Of a DNA stretch of 64,000 nt, positions 37,054-46,153 are shown piece after piece. A model generated the notes under the pieces. It saw only the letters and a list, made by a program, of their open reading frames with translations. It did no database searches and was not told where the DNA came from. The position numbers were made by a program, and so were the translations under genes. The number at the start of each line of letters is the position of its first letter. Position 1 is the stretch's first letter. Source of the stretch: Paenibacillus kribbensis (GTDB lineage Bacteria; Bacillota; Bacilli; Paenibacillales; Paenibacillaceae); assembly GCF_002240415.1 (NCBI RefSeq), contig NZ_CP020028.1:4799501-4863500 (forward strand), given 5' to 3'.

Positions 37054-38182
37054 CTCTATAGTGTGGCACTCCCCCAAATACTCCGCTTGTGTACATTTTC
37101 TCCAAATTTTGCGCAACTCTAGGCTGTTCGGAGGAAAATCTTTTAATTGTACTTCCTTGCAAACCAGTAAAGTCTACAGCATAAATCTGGTCAGGTCTCA
37201 GTAGAGAATTTGAAAGCAAATTGGTTGAATGAGATACTAAAAAGAGCTGTGCATTCAATGAATTTTCCATAAAATATCTAACAAGTAATTCCTCCAAGAA
37301 ATTATGAAGACCACTACTAAATTCATCAACAATTAGCATCCCTCCATGTTTGACAACATGAAAAAAAGCAGGTAATAATCGTAACAGCTTCTGATTTCCC
37401 AAAGATTCTAAAGGAAAGGGAATTGGTTCCCCCACTCCTTCGCGTTTAAAAAAGATACTTTTCTCAAGAGACGATTCGATTCTGGTAATGTTCCCATTGC
37501 TTGAATTTGAATATTCAATCCTTTGATTAAAGTTGAATTGCTCAAAAAAACGGTTTATTTCTATTTCTCCTTTTTTTTCTAAATAATCCTCTAAATTAAG
37601 AGAATAGTTTCCTGGAGAAAATAAATACTCCTTGTATCCGTCCAAATATATAGAATGCATCAAAAAGTCAAACCATTTTTTAAGTGTATTATGGTTCCTG
37701 AACTTGGTATTAAAATATATTTCCCTTAAAAGTAGTGATTCTTCTTGAATATCAGTATATACATTATTTTCTGTAATTTCCGATTCGCCGCTACTTCCAA
37801 CCCTGTTTAGAACTGTATGATTATTGATAATCAATCTTTCTATGCATACTTTTTTCGACACATTGTACTCAATAAAATACGTAATTATGTCTTCTGAAAT
37901 TTGAAATTCATAGGTTAAACGAAAAGAATTCAATTCTGAAAATAAACATTTTTGTAAGGCTAAATTTATTTTTTTCTCTGCAAACAATAACTCTAATAGT
38001 AATCTTAAAGCACGAATTGCATTTGTTTTCCCAGATGCATTAGCACCTACAAATAGAAGTCCCTTGAGACTATCATTGTATACGTTGGATTCTGACAACA
38101 CTTTATAACCTGTTGCTGCAATGTCTATAACCGTCTCTTCTTTGAAAGACCACAAATTATATATGATCACTTTCCTCAGCAT
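37031..38182 (-). CDS. RloA/AbiLi-like AAA (ABC-type) ATPase
   Basis: 383 residues from the ATG at 38182, which follows GAAGGGAT. Walker A is LLFVGANASGKTN (46-53), a signature-like segment is SLGNQKLLRLL, Walker B is GGMLIVDEFSSGLH and the switch is FLVSHSTNLLS. The middle is a charged insert of the type that forms the coiled arm in AAA_15/OLD-like ATPases. It is strongly AT-rich with rare-codon use unlike its flanks. Paired with the TOPRIM-like gene it forms a two-gene module. A phage-sensing or assembly role is inferred from RloA, AbiL, Septu and Gabija analogies. Confidence 0.8.
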   Translation of the reverse strand: MLRKVIIYNLWSFKEETVIDIAATGYKVLSESNVYNDSLKGLLFVGANASGKTNAIRALRLLLELLFAEKKINLALQKCLFSELNSFRLTYEFQISEDIITYFIEYNVSKKVCIERLIINNHTVLNRVGSSGESEITENNVYTDIQEESLLLREIYFNTKFRNHNTLKKWFDFLMHSIYLDGYKEYLFSPGNYSLNLEDYLEKKGEIEINRFFEQFNFNQRIEYSNSSNGNITRIESSLEKSIFFKREGVGEPIPFPLESLGNQKLLRLLPAFFHVVKHGGMLIVDEFSSGLHNFLEELLVRYFMENSLNAQLFLVSHSTNLLSNSLLRPDQIYAVDFTGLQGSTIKRFSSEQPRVAQNLEKMYTSGVFGGVPHYRDENNNIK

Positions 38183-38281
38183 ATGGATCACAATCCCTTC
38201 TTTAATACATCCTATGCTTTTATCGTAAAAATTATACACTAACCAGTGTTCAAGATGTAATTTTTTTTCGAGATATATACT

Positions 38282-39520
38282 TTATGAAAAGGTCCCTTTT
38301 TGCTTTGCATAATATTCGGTGATCAGATCGAGGAACACCTTGGGAAACGCCATGGTGTCCATATCCGCCTCGCTGATCCAGCGGTATCCCGCTGGCAGCC
38401 CTGGACGGGTCTGCACCTCCAGCTCTGCCAGCGCAATCAACACATCCGGCTTTGCTCCGGTGCCGTAGTCTGCCCGCTGCTCGGCAGCCAGCGGTTGTCC
38501 GCCCGCCTCCCCGGCAGGGCTGGCGACCTCTTCACACTGGAACACACGCAGGTTCCAGTGGATGTGGCTGAACGTGTGCTCCGCCTCACGTACAAACCGC
38601 ACCGGGCGCGCTAGCACGCCCTCTGCCAGCAAATGAGCCGCCAAATGGTCCATGGCGGGCTCATCCGGCATCGGGCCGTTGTAGCCCTCCGGCCCGGCTA
38701 GCTCGTGCGGCAGCTCCCACATGCGGGCCAACAGGCCCTTGGCCGGACGCTGCCGGACGAGCAGGCGGCCTGCGTTCGCGCCGCTGCCCTCGATGAGGGC
38801 GACGGAACGCGGCTCCAGCCGCGGCGGCTTCGCCTTCGTCTTCACCGGCAGCGTTTCCTCGCGACCTGCCAGTCGCCCTGAGCAATGCTCCATGACCGGG
38901 CAGGTCAGGCACTGGGGCGACTTCGGCGTGCACACCAGCGCCCCCAGTTCCATCAGGGCCTGGTTGAAATCGGAGGCCCTCCCTTCGGGGATCAGCTCCC
39001 GCACCAGACTCTCCATATGCGCCCGCGTGCTGCCCTTCATAATATCCTCTTCAATGAGGAAATAGCGCGACAGCACCCGCATCACATTGCCATCCACAGC
39101 AGGCTCCGGCCGATTGAAGGCGATACTCATAATCGCACCTGTCGTATACGGACCTACTCCCTTCAGCGCAGCAACGGCCTGTGTATCATCCGGCACCTGT
39201 CCGCCGTGAAGCTCGACCACTTGCTTGGCCGCAGCTTGCAAATTCCGGGCCCGTGAATAATAGCCCAGCCCTTCCCACAGCTTGAGCACATCCTCCTCGG
39301 GTGCTTCCGCCAGCGCTTCAATCGTCGGAAAACGTGCAATAAAGCGATTAAAATACGGGATCACCGTATCGACGCGCGTCTGCTGCAGCATAATTTCCGA
39401 AATCCAGATATAAAAAGGATTCCGATGGCGGCGCCACGGCAAATCCCGTTTGTTTCGTGTATACCAGTTCAACAGCTCAAAGCTGAAATAACGTTTTTGT
39501 TCCAGTGTATTGGCAGTCAT
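38282..39520 (-). CDS. mutY: A/G-specific adenine glycosylase MutY
   Basis: 412-residue DNA repair enzyme that removes adenine paired with 8-oxoguanine. The HhH region VAALKGVGPYTTGAIMSIAF, catalytic Asp in PAVDGNVMRVLSRY, cluster cysteines CTPKSPQCLTCPVMEHC and a C-terminal NUDIX-like domain (SHIHWNLRVF) are present. The start at 39520 has AAGGAGACG upstream. The gene is very GC-rich, in sharp contrast to the ATPase pair downstream. It follows acpS by four bases. Confidence 0.95.
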   Translation of the reverse strand: MTANTLEQKRYFSFELLNWYTRNKRDLPWRRHRNPFYIWISEIMLQQTRVDTVIPYFNRFIARFPTIEALAEAPEEDVLKLWEGLGYYSRARNLQAAAKQVVELHGGQVPDDTQAVAALKGVGPYTTGAIMSIAFNRPEPAVDGNVMRVLSRYFLIEEDIMKGSTRAHMESLVRELIPEGRASDFNQALMELGALVCTPKSPQCLTCPVMEHCSGRLAGREETLPVKTKAKPPRLEPRSVALIEGSGANAGRLLVRQRPAKGLLARMWELPHELAGPEGYNGPMPDEPAMDHLAAHLLAEGVLARPVRFVREAEHTFSHIHWNLRVFQCEEVASPAGEAGGQPLAAEQRADYGTGAKPDVLIALAELEVQTRPGLPAGYRWISEADMDTMAFPKVFLDLITEYYAKQKGTFS

Positions 39521-39524
39521 CACA

Positions 39525-39929
39525 TCACGTCTCCTTATATTCAACAATTACAAAAGCAGAGGCAATGTTGGGCTGGTGTGTAATACTCAGGTGAATACTG
39601 TAATCCGAGTCTCCGTTGCCCGGCAATCCCAGTCTATCCCACGCAGACGAAGACAAATAAACGGTCGGCTTCCCCCCCGGCTCCGGTAAAATATCCATAT
39701 CACCGAACCCGATCATCTGCCCGATTCCGCAACCGAAGGCTTTCGTGATCGCTTCCTTTGCCGCAAAACGCCCTGCTACGAACTCCGCTAGCCTGCCCTT
39801 GCGTTCCACAGCAAGCTCGCGTTCAGCCGGAGTCAACACCCGATTCAAAAACGCATCTGCATATTTACCTGCCAAAATGTCAGCCATACGGCTTATTTCC
39901 AGCACATCATGTCCAATTCCGTAGATCAT
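39525..39929 (-). CDS. acpS: Holo-[acyl-carrier-protein] synthase
   Basis: 134-residue AcpS that transfers phosphopantetheine from CoA to acyl carrier protein. MIYGIGHDVLEISR (metal Asp) and GRFAAKEAITKAFG (metal Glu) are both intact. It forms an operon with mutY. Confidence 0.95.
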   Translation of the reverse strand: MIYGIGHDVLEISRMADILAGKYADAFLNRVLTPAERELAVERKGRLAEFVAGRFAAKEAITKAFGCGIGQMIGFGDMDILPEPGGKPTVYLSSSAWDRLGLPGNGDSDYSIHLSITHQPNIASAFVIVEYKET

Positions 39930-40111
39930 TTGGGTATTCCCCGTCCTTTTTATACTTTACTGCACCTATTGTAACAGCGCGTCCACACCATGGCGAGTCA
40001 CAAAGGCGTAAAAGCAGCACCAAAATATGTTAAAATAAGAGAGGCTATTGATGAATGTTTGAATTCAGCTGATAGGTCCATTTAAAAATTCCCGTAGAAA
40101 GGAAGGATAGA

Positions 40112-40939
40112 ATGTCAGAAACCATTGTGGTTGAAGCAGGTACCCATGCAGGAGCAGATGCGGTGATCCGGGCCTCCTGGTTTCCCGCCAAAAAAACAGC
40201 CAAAAGCCTGCTCATCATCGCTCATGGCTACAAGGGATTTAAGGATTGGGGCATGTTCCCCTTTATAGCAGAAGCATTAAGTGTGAACAATCATGTCATA
40301 ACCTTCAACTTTTCACATAATGGCGTAGGTGAGGATTTAGAGAATTTTACCGAGCTGGAAAAGTTCGCACGCAACACCTATAGTCGCGAACAAGAGGATC
40401 TGGATATACTGCTGGCCAATCTGAGAGCACGCCACGAGTTTAGAGAATTGCCCGTATTTCTGTTAGGACACAGCCGGGGCGCGGGAAGCTGCTTTGTATA
40501 CGCGCTGGATCATCCCGGGGAGATATCCGGCGTCATTTCATGGAATGGCGTGACAGATTTGGATTTGTTCACTTTGCCGCAAAAGGAAGAAATGCGCACC
40601 AAGGGACGGAGCTATGTGCAAAATGCCAGAACAGGGCAGCAGCTTCCGCTGGATGTTGTCATTCTGGACGATCTGGAACAAAATCGCTCGCGTTTTGCGA
40701 TCGTGGACAGGCTTGCAGACAGCCGGCTGCCAGCCATACTTATCCAGGGAACCGAAGACTCCAAACGCCTGCGCGAAGGCTCTGCCCTGCTTACCTCTGT
40801 TCGTCCCGATATTGAATGGGTACAAATTCAAGGTGGCAATCATACCTTCAATACTGTTCATCCATTCCAGGGAAGCAGTCTTCAGCTGGATCAGGCGATT
40901 ACCGAAACCCGCCGCTTCATTGAATGGATCACCAAGTAA
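40112..40939 (+). CDS. Alpha/beta hydrolase (dienelactone-hydrolase-like)
   Basis: 275-residue soluble hydrolase. IIAHGYKGFKDWGMFPFIAE gives the oxyanion region, FLLGHSRGAGSCF the Ser nucleophile, LIQGTEDSKRL the Asp and QGGNHTFN the His. There is no signal or membrane helix. GAAAGGAAGG precedes the ATG. It diverges from acpS. Substrate unknown. Confidence 0.87.
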   Translation: MSETIVVEAGTHAGADAVIRASWFPAKKTAKSLLIIAHGYKGFKDWGMFPFIAEALSVNNHVITFNFSHNGVGEDLENFTELEKFARNTYSREQEDLDILLANLRARHEFRELPVFLLGHSRGAGSCFVYALDHPGEISGVISWNGVTDLDLFTLPQKEEMRTKGRSYVQNARTGQQLPLDVVILDDLEQNRSRFAIVDRLADSRLPAILIQGTEDSKRLREGSALLTSVRPDIEWVQIQGGNHTFNTVHPFQGSSLQLDQAITETRRFIEWITK

Positions 40940-40961
40940 ACTATAGCCCCTTTAATACAAA

Positions 40962-40986
40962 CGGCGATCCGCCGGGCGGATCGCCG
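40962..40986 (+). terminator. Hairpin after the alpha/beta hydrolase gene
   Basis: A perfect GGCGATCCGC / GCGGATCGCC stem with a tiny loop. The T-tract is poor, so it may act as an RNA end-stabiliser as much as a terminator. Confidence 0.6.
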
Positions 40987-41064
40987 CATATATTGATTTG
41001 GGCATTTCGCATAAATCCTAAAAGCGATTTACAAATCCATATTCATCATCATAAGATTACCCGC

Positions 41065-41874
41065 TTAAATCCCCGGAATGCTTGTCCGCTTATGCGCTGT
41101 ACGCAGGAAGAAGCTTTCCAGCTTTTCGCGTGCCGCCGGGTCAATTTCCTTGCCTTCCAGGTAATCGCTGTTAGCTTCGTAGGAGATACCCAGCTCTTTT
41201 TCATCCGTCTGGCCTTCCCACAATCCTGCTGTAGGCGCTTTGTCCAAAATAGCCTGCGGAACTCCAAGATAGCTGGCCAGCAAACGCACCTGGCGCTTGT
41301 TCAGCGTGCTAAGCGGTGTAATATCGACTGCACCATCGCCCCATTTCGTATAAAAGCCTGTGATGGCTTCTGAAGCGTGATCTGTACCAACGACGAGCAG
41401 ATTCAGCTCATTTGCGAGTGCGTACTGAACCACCATACGTGTTCTTGCCTTTACATTTCCTCTCACTTGCGGAGTAACGGAACGTTCAAGACCGATGTCC
41501 TTCAGCGTATGCTCCACTTCCACGGCAACCTTGTCCACCGCTTCCTTAATGTTCGTTTCCCCGGCATATTTCAGGTCGAACGCTTTGGCAACCGCGTAGC
41601 TGTGCTCAATATCCTCCTGCGTGCCATATGGCTGGAACACACCCAGCGTTTTGTACTCTTCCCCTTGCTCCTTCGTCAACTCATCTGTAGCCTGCTTGCA
41701 CAAGGCAGTCGCTACAGCACTGTCAATCCCGCCACTGATGGCGATCAGCAGCCCTTTGCTTCCGGTTTTCGTTACATACGATTTGAGGAAATCTACGCGC
41801 TTGCGGACCTCTGCCTCTACATTAATCGTAGGCTGTACTCCCAATTCAGCAATAATCTGTTCCTGCAAACTCAT
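41065..41874 (-). CDS. nadE: NAD+ synthase (ammonia-dependent)
   Basis: 269-residue NadE that amidates deamido-NAD with ammonia and ATP. The PP-loop LLIAISGGIDSAVATALCKQ and VVGTDHASEAITGFYTKWGDG are intact. There is no glutaminase domain, as usual in Bacillales. The ATG at 41874 is 11 bases after AGAGG; a GTG four codons upstream is an alternative. Confidence 0.96.
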   Translation of the reverse strand: MSLQEQIIAELGVQPTINVEAEVRKRVDFLKSYVTKTGSKGLLIAISGGIDSAVATALCKQATDELTKEQGEEYKTLGVFQPYGTQEDIEHSYAVAKAFDLKYAGETNIKEAVDKVAVEVEHTLKDIGLERSVTPQVRGNVKARTRMVVQYALANELNLLVVGTDHASEAITGFYTKWGDGAVDITPLSTLNKRQVRLLASYLGVPQAILDKAPTAGLWEGQTDEKELGISYEANSDYLEGKEIDPAAREKLESFFLRTAHKRTSIPGI

Positions 41875-41933
41875 CCCGATCAGCACCTCTTTTTAGGAAT
41901 TTACTTTACAAGCTAACATGACAAACCAACATG

Positions 41934-41975
41934 CAAAAGCCCCGGCAAGTTTCGCAGGCGAAAAATGCGGGGGCA
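41934..41975 (-). terminator. Terminator after the bacilliredoxin gene
   Basis: On the minus strand GCCCCCGCA and TTCGC pair with GCGAA and TGCCGGGGC, followed by TTTT. Confidence 0.75.
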
Positions 41976-41989
41976 TAGCTTGAGCAGTC

Positions 41990-42424
41990 TTAGCGGCAAA
42001 AACGGTCGAATGCACTGGTCAAATCGGCAGCGATTTGATCTGCTGAGCGGTCCTCCACCTGGTGACGCTCGATGAAGTGTACCAGCTCGCCGTCTTTCAG
42101 CAGTGCAATGGATGGGGAAGATGGCGGATACGGCGCGAAAAATTCGCGAGCCTTTGCCGTTGCTTCCTTATCCTGTCCAGCAAAAACCGTATACAGGTGA
42201 TCCGGTGTAATATCATGCTTCAGCGCTTCGCCCACACCCGGACGGCATTGACCCGCAGCACACCCGCATACCGAGTTCACAACAATCAGCGTTGTTCCCT
42301 TGGCATTAGGCAGCTTGGCCTCCACTTCTTCCGAAGTACGCAACTCCTGAAATCCAAGATTGGTCAGCTCATCACGCATGGGCTGAACAGAATCTCTCAT
42401 ATATTGGTCAAAAGACATAGACAT
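41990..42424 (-). CDS. Bacilliredoxin BrxA/BrxB (YphP/YqiW family)
   Basis: 144-residue thioredoxin-like protein with the family active site SVCGCAAGQCRPGV (CGC motif). Such proteins remove bacillithiol from oxidised proteins. AAGGAGTG precedes the ATG. It is monocistronic with its own terminator. Confidence 0.94.
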   Translation of the reverse strand: MSMSFDQYMRDSVQPMRDELTNLGFQELRTSEEVEAKLPNAKGTTLIVVNSVCGCAAGQCRPGVGEALKHDITPDHLYTVFAGQDKEATAKAREFFAPYPPSSPSIALLKDGELVHFIERHQVEDRSADQIAADLTSAFDRFCR

Positions 42425-42565
42425 ATTCTTTCACTCCTTCTCCAAAAATCATGTATACTACGTTGCTCATTTTATTCGCTGACGTGTTAAAGGTACGGAT
42501 ACCTAATCTTCATTATACAATCTTTTTCACGTATTTTGCAAAAAAACTGAGCTATATGTGTACAA

Positions 42566-43963
42566 TTATTTTTGGATGGAATTCATGACAGAAGGCTCCG
42601 AATGATCCCTGTAAGCTGGAATGGTTCTGCCCAATCGGACTCTAAACTGCGTGCCCATCCCCTCCACCGAATCTACGGCAATCGTACCATGGTGTCGCTC
42701 TACGATACTTTGACACAAGGCCAACCCCAGACCTGTACCTTTCGTTTTGGTTGTGTAAAAAGGCTGGAACAGCTTTTCAAGCTGATTTTGCGGAATTCCC
42801 GGACCTGTATCCTTGACTTCCAGTACCACAAAATCCCCTTCCTCATGAGTGGAGATGGTCAGTACACCCTTTTCACCCATAGCCTCCATCGCATTACGCG
42901 CTAAGTTAAGCAGCAATTGCTTCATTTCCTTCGGGTTCAAATGCAGCATTGTTACATGATCCTCCAGCTTGAGCTCAATCGTCTGCCCTCTCAGGTTTGC
43001 ATCTGCCCACAATAAAGGCGTGAGCTCGCGAATAATATCATGAAGATGGCATTGCTCCTTCTCAACAATCCGGTTCTGGGCAAGTGAAAGAAAATCATTA
43101 ATAATTCCGTTCGCCCGATCCAGCTCCTCCATCACAATACGGTAGTAATGGCCGAGGGAATCCGGGCTTTTCTCACGCATAAGCTGTAAAAATCCACGCA
43201 CAACCGCCATGGGATTGCGTATTTCATGAGTAATGCCTGCTGCCATCTGTCCAACCAGACTGAGCCTCTCGAAATTGCCCAGCTCACTGCGCAGCGTCTC
43301 CAGCTCTGTAATATCCTGCAAGGCAATAACGGCGCCTGTCGTTTTGTTAGCCTGTTTATCCCGCATGGGAAGAAAGCTGCAAAAGAATACTTTGGGAGGT
43401 GCATTAATAAAATCAGCACTCGCCTCTCCTTGCAACGCTTTTGCAACCCGTTCTTTAATCACCGACGAAGTGTTAAAATCATATATCGAGGTCCATGGAC
43501 GACCCACTACCTCAGGCAGCGTAATGAAGGGATCGAAATCCCGATAGAGTTCCAGCATCGTTTTGTTCATATGTATAACTCGTTCTTCGCTGTCCAGAGT
43601 AACAAGGGATAGTGGCATCAAATCCATCATCTGACGCAGCTTATCCGCTTCAATTAAGTATTTGCTCGTAAATTCGCTTACATCACGTCGCAACGCCAGT
43701 TTTTCAAAGGCATTATGCATCAGACTCACAACCGTAAAACTTGCCAGCGCACCTGCAGCAATATTCCATAGCGTTGTAAGCAGATCGGGCATGTATACCC
43801 ATACATCCTGTTTGCCCCACAGTAGCGGAAATAACGCCTTGAGCAGCATATCAACCACAACATATGCGGAAATCAGAAGCTTTTTGTCCGACAATGCTCC
43901 TCTTTGAAAGAACTTGACATGCAGCAGCATAAGAAGGAAAAAGGATAAAACCCGTGCCAACAT
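42566..43963 (-). pseudogene. Histidine kinase, C-terminal part of a frameshifted gene
   Basis: Continues from the membrane-domain fragment at 43851-44306 in the next reading frame. The frame used here holds the last helices of the 5TMR-LYT-type membrane domain, a PAS domain (MMDLMPLSLVTLDSEERVIH), the H-box AAGITHEIRNPMAVVRGFL, then N, G1 and G2 boxes (NLARNAMEAM, VKDTGPGIP, KGTGLGLAL). The layout is that of KinB/KinE-like sporulation phosphorelay kinases. The local ATG at 43963 has no ribosome site. A one-base excess in the T5 run (plus strand 43938-43942) explains the break. Sequencing error and real mutation are both possible. Confidence 0.8.
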
Positions 43964-44306
43964 ACATCGCCGACATTTCTGTCAATTGGGCTATGATCAG
44001 AACCCCCATGAGTGCGGAAGCGGCGAGCGCAAAGGCGGTACGACGTCTGCCATACATAACACCCACAGCGAGGGGAATAATGCCGAGATTGGAAGGCAAA
44101 CCATATGGAGACTGATATTGAAAGAGAGAACATAGCAATATGGCCGGCAAGCAACACAAATAAAGTATCTCTTGATTAGGACCGGGAAGCAGTTTGCCGC
44201 CCCAAGCCTTTTTCTTATCCCCATAATCCGTTAATATAGAGAAAAAACCCGCCGATATAACGGCAAGGAGAACCTGGAGCACACTTTCCTTCAACGCAAT
44301 TAACAA
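43851..44306 (-). pseudogene. Histidine kinase membrane domain, N-terminal part of a frameshifted gene
   Basis: A TTG start at 44306 follows GAGGAGGAGG. About four membrane helices (ISAGFFSILTDY; LCCLPAILLCSLF; LGIIPLAVGVMYG; TAFALAASALMGVLIIA) match a 5TMR-LYT-type sensor. After GTGFILF the frame drifts into unrelated residues and stops at 43851, whereas the plus-one frame continues the last helix as FLLMLLHVKFF. Removing one T restores a single protein of about 575 residues. This is the 5' half of the kinase at 42566-43963. Confidence 0.75.
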
Positions 44307-44597
44307 GGACTTTTCCTCCTCCTCATCTTTCCTTGACGCCGTTAGTTGAATTAAAGCACAGGCTACAATATATTACAATATATGTGTTAAAATTCCGGTG
44401 TAGAACGACAAAATCCGCAAACTACCAGATAAATAGAAGAAAAACGTCTTTACGTGTTTTGCAATTCGGTAAAATGAAAGATCCACGTGCTTATCAGGAT
44501 AAAGATTAATTAAAGCGACGCTATTACGATATAATGAAAAAACGGTTACACCATTCTGAATTTTTTTGAAAATTGTCGACGAAAAGGAAGAGATTTC

Positions 44598-45863
44598 ATG
44601 ATATACGACGTTATTGTGATCGGAGGCGGCTCGGCCGGATTAATGGCCGCTGCGGCAGCCAGCGCTGGGGACGCCAAGGTGCTTTTACTGGAAAAAGGGA
44701 ATAAACTCGGGCGCAAGCTCGGTATTTCCGGTGGAGGACGCTGCAATGTCACCAATGCAAAAGAGCTGGACGAGCTAATCCGGCACATCCCCGGAAATGG
44801 CCGTTTTCTGCACAGTGCACTGGCGGCTTTCGGGAATCGGAATATCATCGCCTTTTTTGAGGAGATGGGTATTGCCTTAAAGGAAGAGGACAACGGGCGT
44901 ATGTTTCCAGTGACGGACAAAGCGAAAACGGTTGTCGATGCTTTGGTCAACAAAGTACGTGCTCAAGGGGTCGACATTCGCACAAGCTGTCCCGTACAAG
45001 AGGTTATTTACAAAGAAGGTCATACGGCTGGCGTACGGCTGCGTTCCGGGGAAATCCTGCGCAGCCGTAGCGTCATTGTAGCCGTAGGAGGCAAGTCTGT
45101 CCCGCATACAGGCTCGGAAGGTGACGGCTATGCTTGGGCCGAGCAAGCCGGGCACACGATTACGGAGCTCTATCCAACGGAAGTTCCGTTGACGTCAGGC
45201 GAGACGTTTATCCAGACGAAGGAGCTTCAGGGACTATCCCTGCGCAATATCAGCCTGACCGTATGGAATGCGAAGCAAAAGAAGGTTGTCGTCCACGAAG
45301 GAGATATGATTTTCACACATTTTGGCCTGTCCGGCCCAACCGCTTTGCGGTGCAGTCAATTTGTCGTAAAAGGAATGAAAAAGGATAAGACCAGCACGGT
45401 ACTGCTGACGCTTGATTTGCAGCCTCACAAGCATGCTGATGAAGTCTACCGCGAAACGCTGGAACTGGCAGCAGCCGATGCTAAAAAGGCGATCAAAAAT
45501 GTGCTTAAACCTTATGTACCGGAACGCTTGATTCCATTATTGCTCCAGCAAGCCGGGCTGCGTGAGGATTTAACGTACGATCATATTCCCAAGCAGCAAT
45601 GGGAGGAGCTCGCTCATCGTATCAAGGCGTTTCCAATCCGCGTGAACGGTACACTCTCTCTGAAGGAAGCTTTTGTTACCGGGGGCGGCGTGAATTTGAA
45701 GGAGATCAATCCAAAAACAATGGAGTCCAAGCTGATGCCCGGATTGTTTTTCTGCGGTGAGATTTTGGATATTCATGGCTACACTGGTGGCTATAACATT
45801 ACAGCGGCTTTTACAACGGGGCACACAGCAGGAACGCAAGCGGCTTTAAACGAGATGCTGTAG
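44598..45863 (+). CDS. FAD-dependent oxidoreductase, HI0933/YhiN family
   Basis: 421-residue flavoprotein with an N-terminal Rossmann FAD site (VIVIGGGSAGLMAAAAAS), the family block GRKLGISGGGRCNVTNA and a C-terminal FFCGEILDIHGYTGGYN / AAFTTGHTAG. Catalytic role of the family is not established; it is widespread and conserved. GGAAGAG precedes the ATG. It diverges from the frameshifted kinase. Confidence 0.9.
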   Translation: MIYDVIVIGGGSAGLMAAAAASAGDAKVLLLEKGNKLGRKLGISGGGRCNVTNAKELDELIRHIPGNGRFLHSALAAFGNRNIIAFFEEMGIALKEEDNGRMFPVTDKAKTVVDALVNKVRAQGVDIRTSCPVQEVIYKEGHTAGVRLRSGEILRSRSVIVAVGGKSVPHTGSEGDGYAWAEQAGHTITELYPTEVPLTSGETFIQTKELQGLSLRNISLTVWNAKQKKVVVHEGDMIFTHFGLSGPTALRCSQFVVKGMKKDKTSTVLLTLDLQPHKHADEVYRETLELAAADAKKAIKNVLKPYVPERLIPLLLQQAGLREDLTYDHIPKQQWEELAHRIKAFPIRVNGTLSLKEAFVTGGGVNLKEINPKTMESKLMPGLFFCGEILDIHGYTGGYNITAAFTTGHTAGTQAALNEML

Positions 45864-45907
45864 GAGTGTGGAGACACTACGCGTAGGCTTTGATCTTACT
45901 ATCGCTG

Positions 45908-45964
45908 TTGCCACGGGATTCTCTTGATTATATAAAACATTTAAGGGTTAGAATCCCGTGGCAA
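45908..45964. repeat. Perfect 15-base inverted repeat
   Basis: TTGCCACGGGATTCT (45908-45922) and its exact complement (45950-45964) flank a 27-base AT-rich centre. Just to the right, CGCTTCGCT occurs twice. There is no U-tract. This looks like a palindromic intergenic element rather than a terminator. Confidence 0.7.
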
Positions 45965-46057
45965 AGGCGAACGCTTCGCTTCTCCAGATTCAAATCCTCC
46001 GCTTCGCTGCATACCACCACTGCATCCTCGTTTTTTTGGGGATAGGAAAAGGAAATT

Positions 46058-46100
46058 AAAAAGACTTAAATCAATCACATTGCTGATTTAAGTCTTTTTT
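46058..46100. terminator. Bidirectional terminator between the flavoprotein and RNase J genes
   Basis: AAAAAGACTTAAATCA / TGATTTAAGTCTTTTT perfect stem, 10-base loop, T-run on both sides. Confidence 0.9.
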
Positions 46101-46153
46101 GATTATAGCGTGATGAACAGAATTCCATGCTATTTTGACGTTTGCCGCTATTC

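Noticed and set aside
43938..43942. Programmed ribosomal frameshift in the sensor kinase
   Set aside because: No slippery heptamer with a downstream structure is evident and the family is not known for it; a simple one-base indel is more economical.
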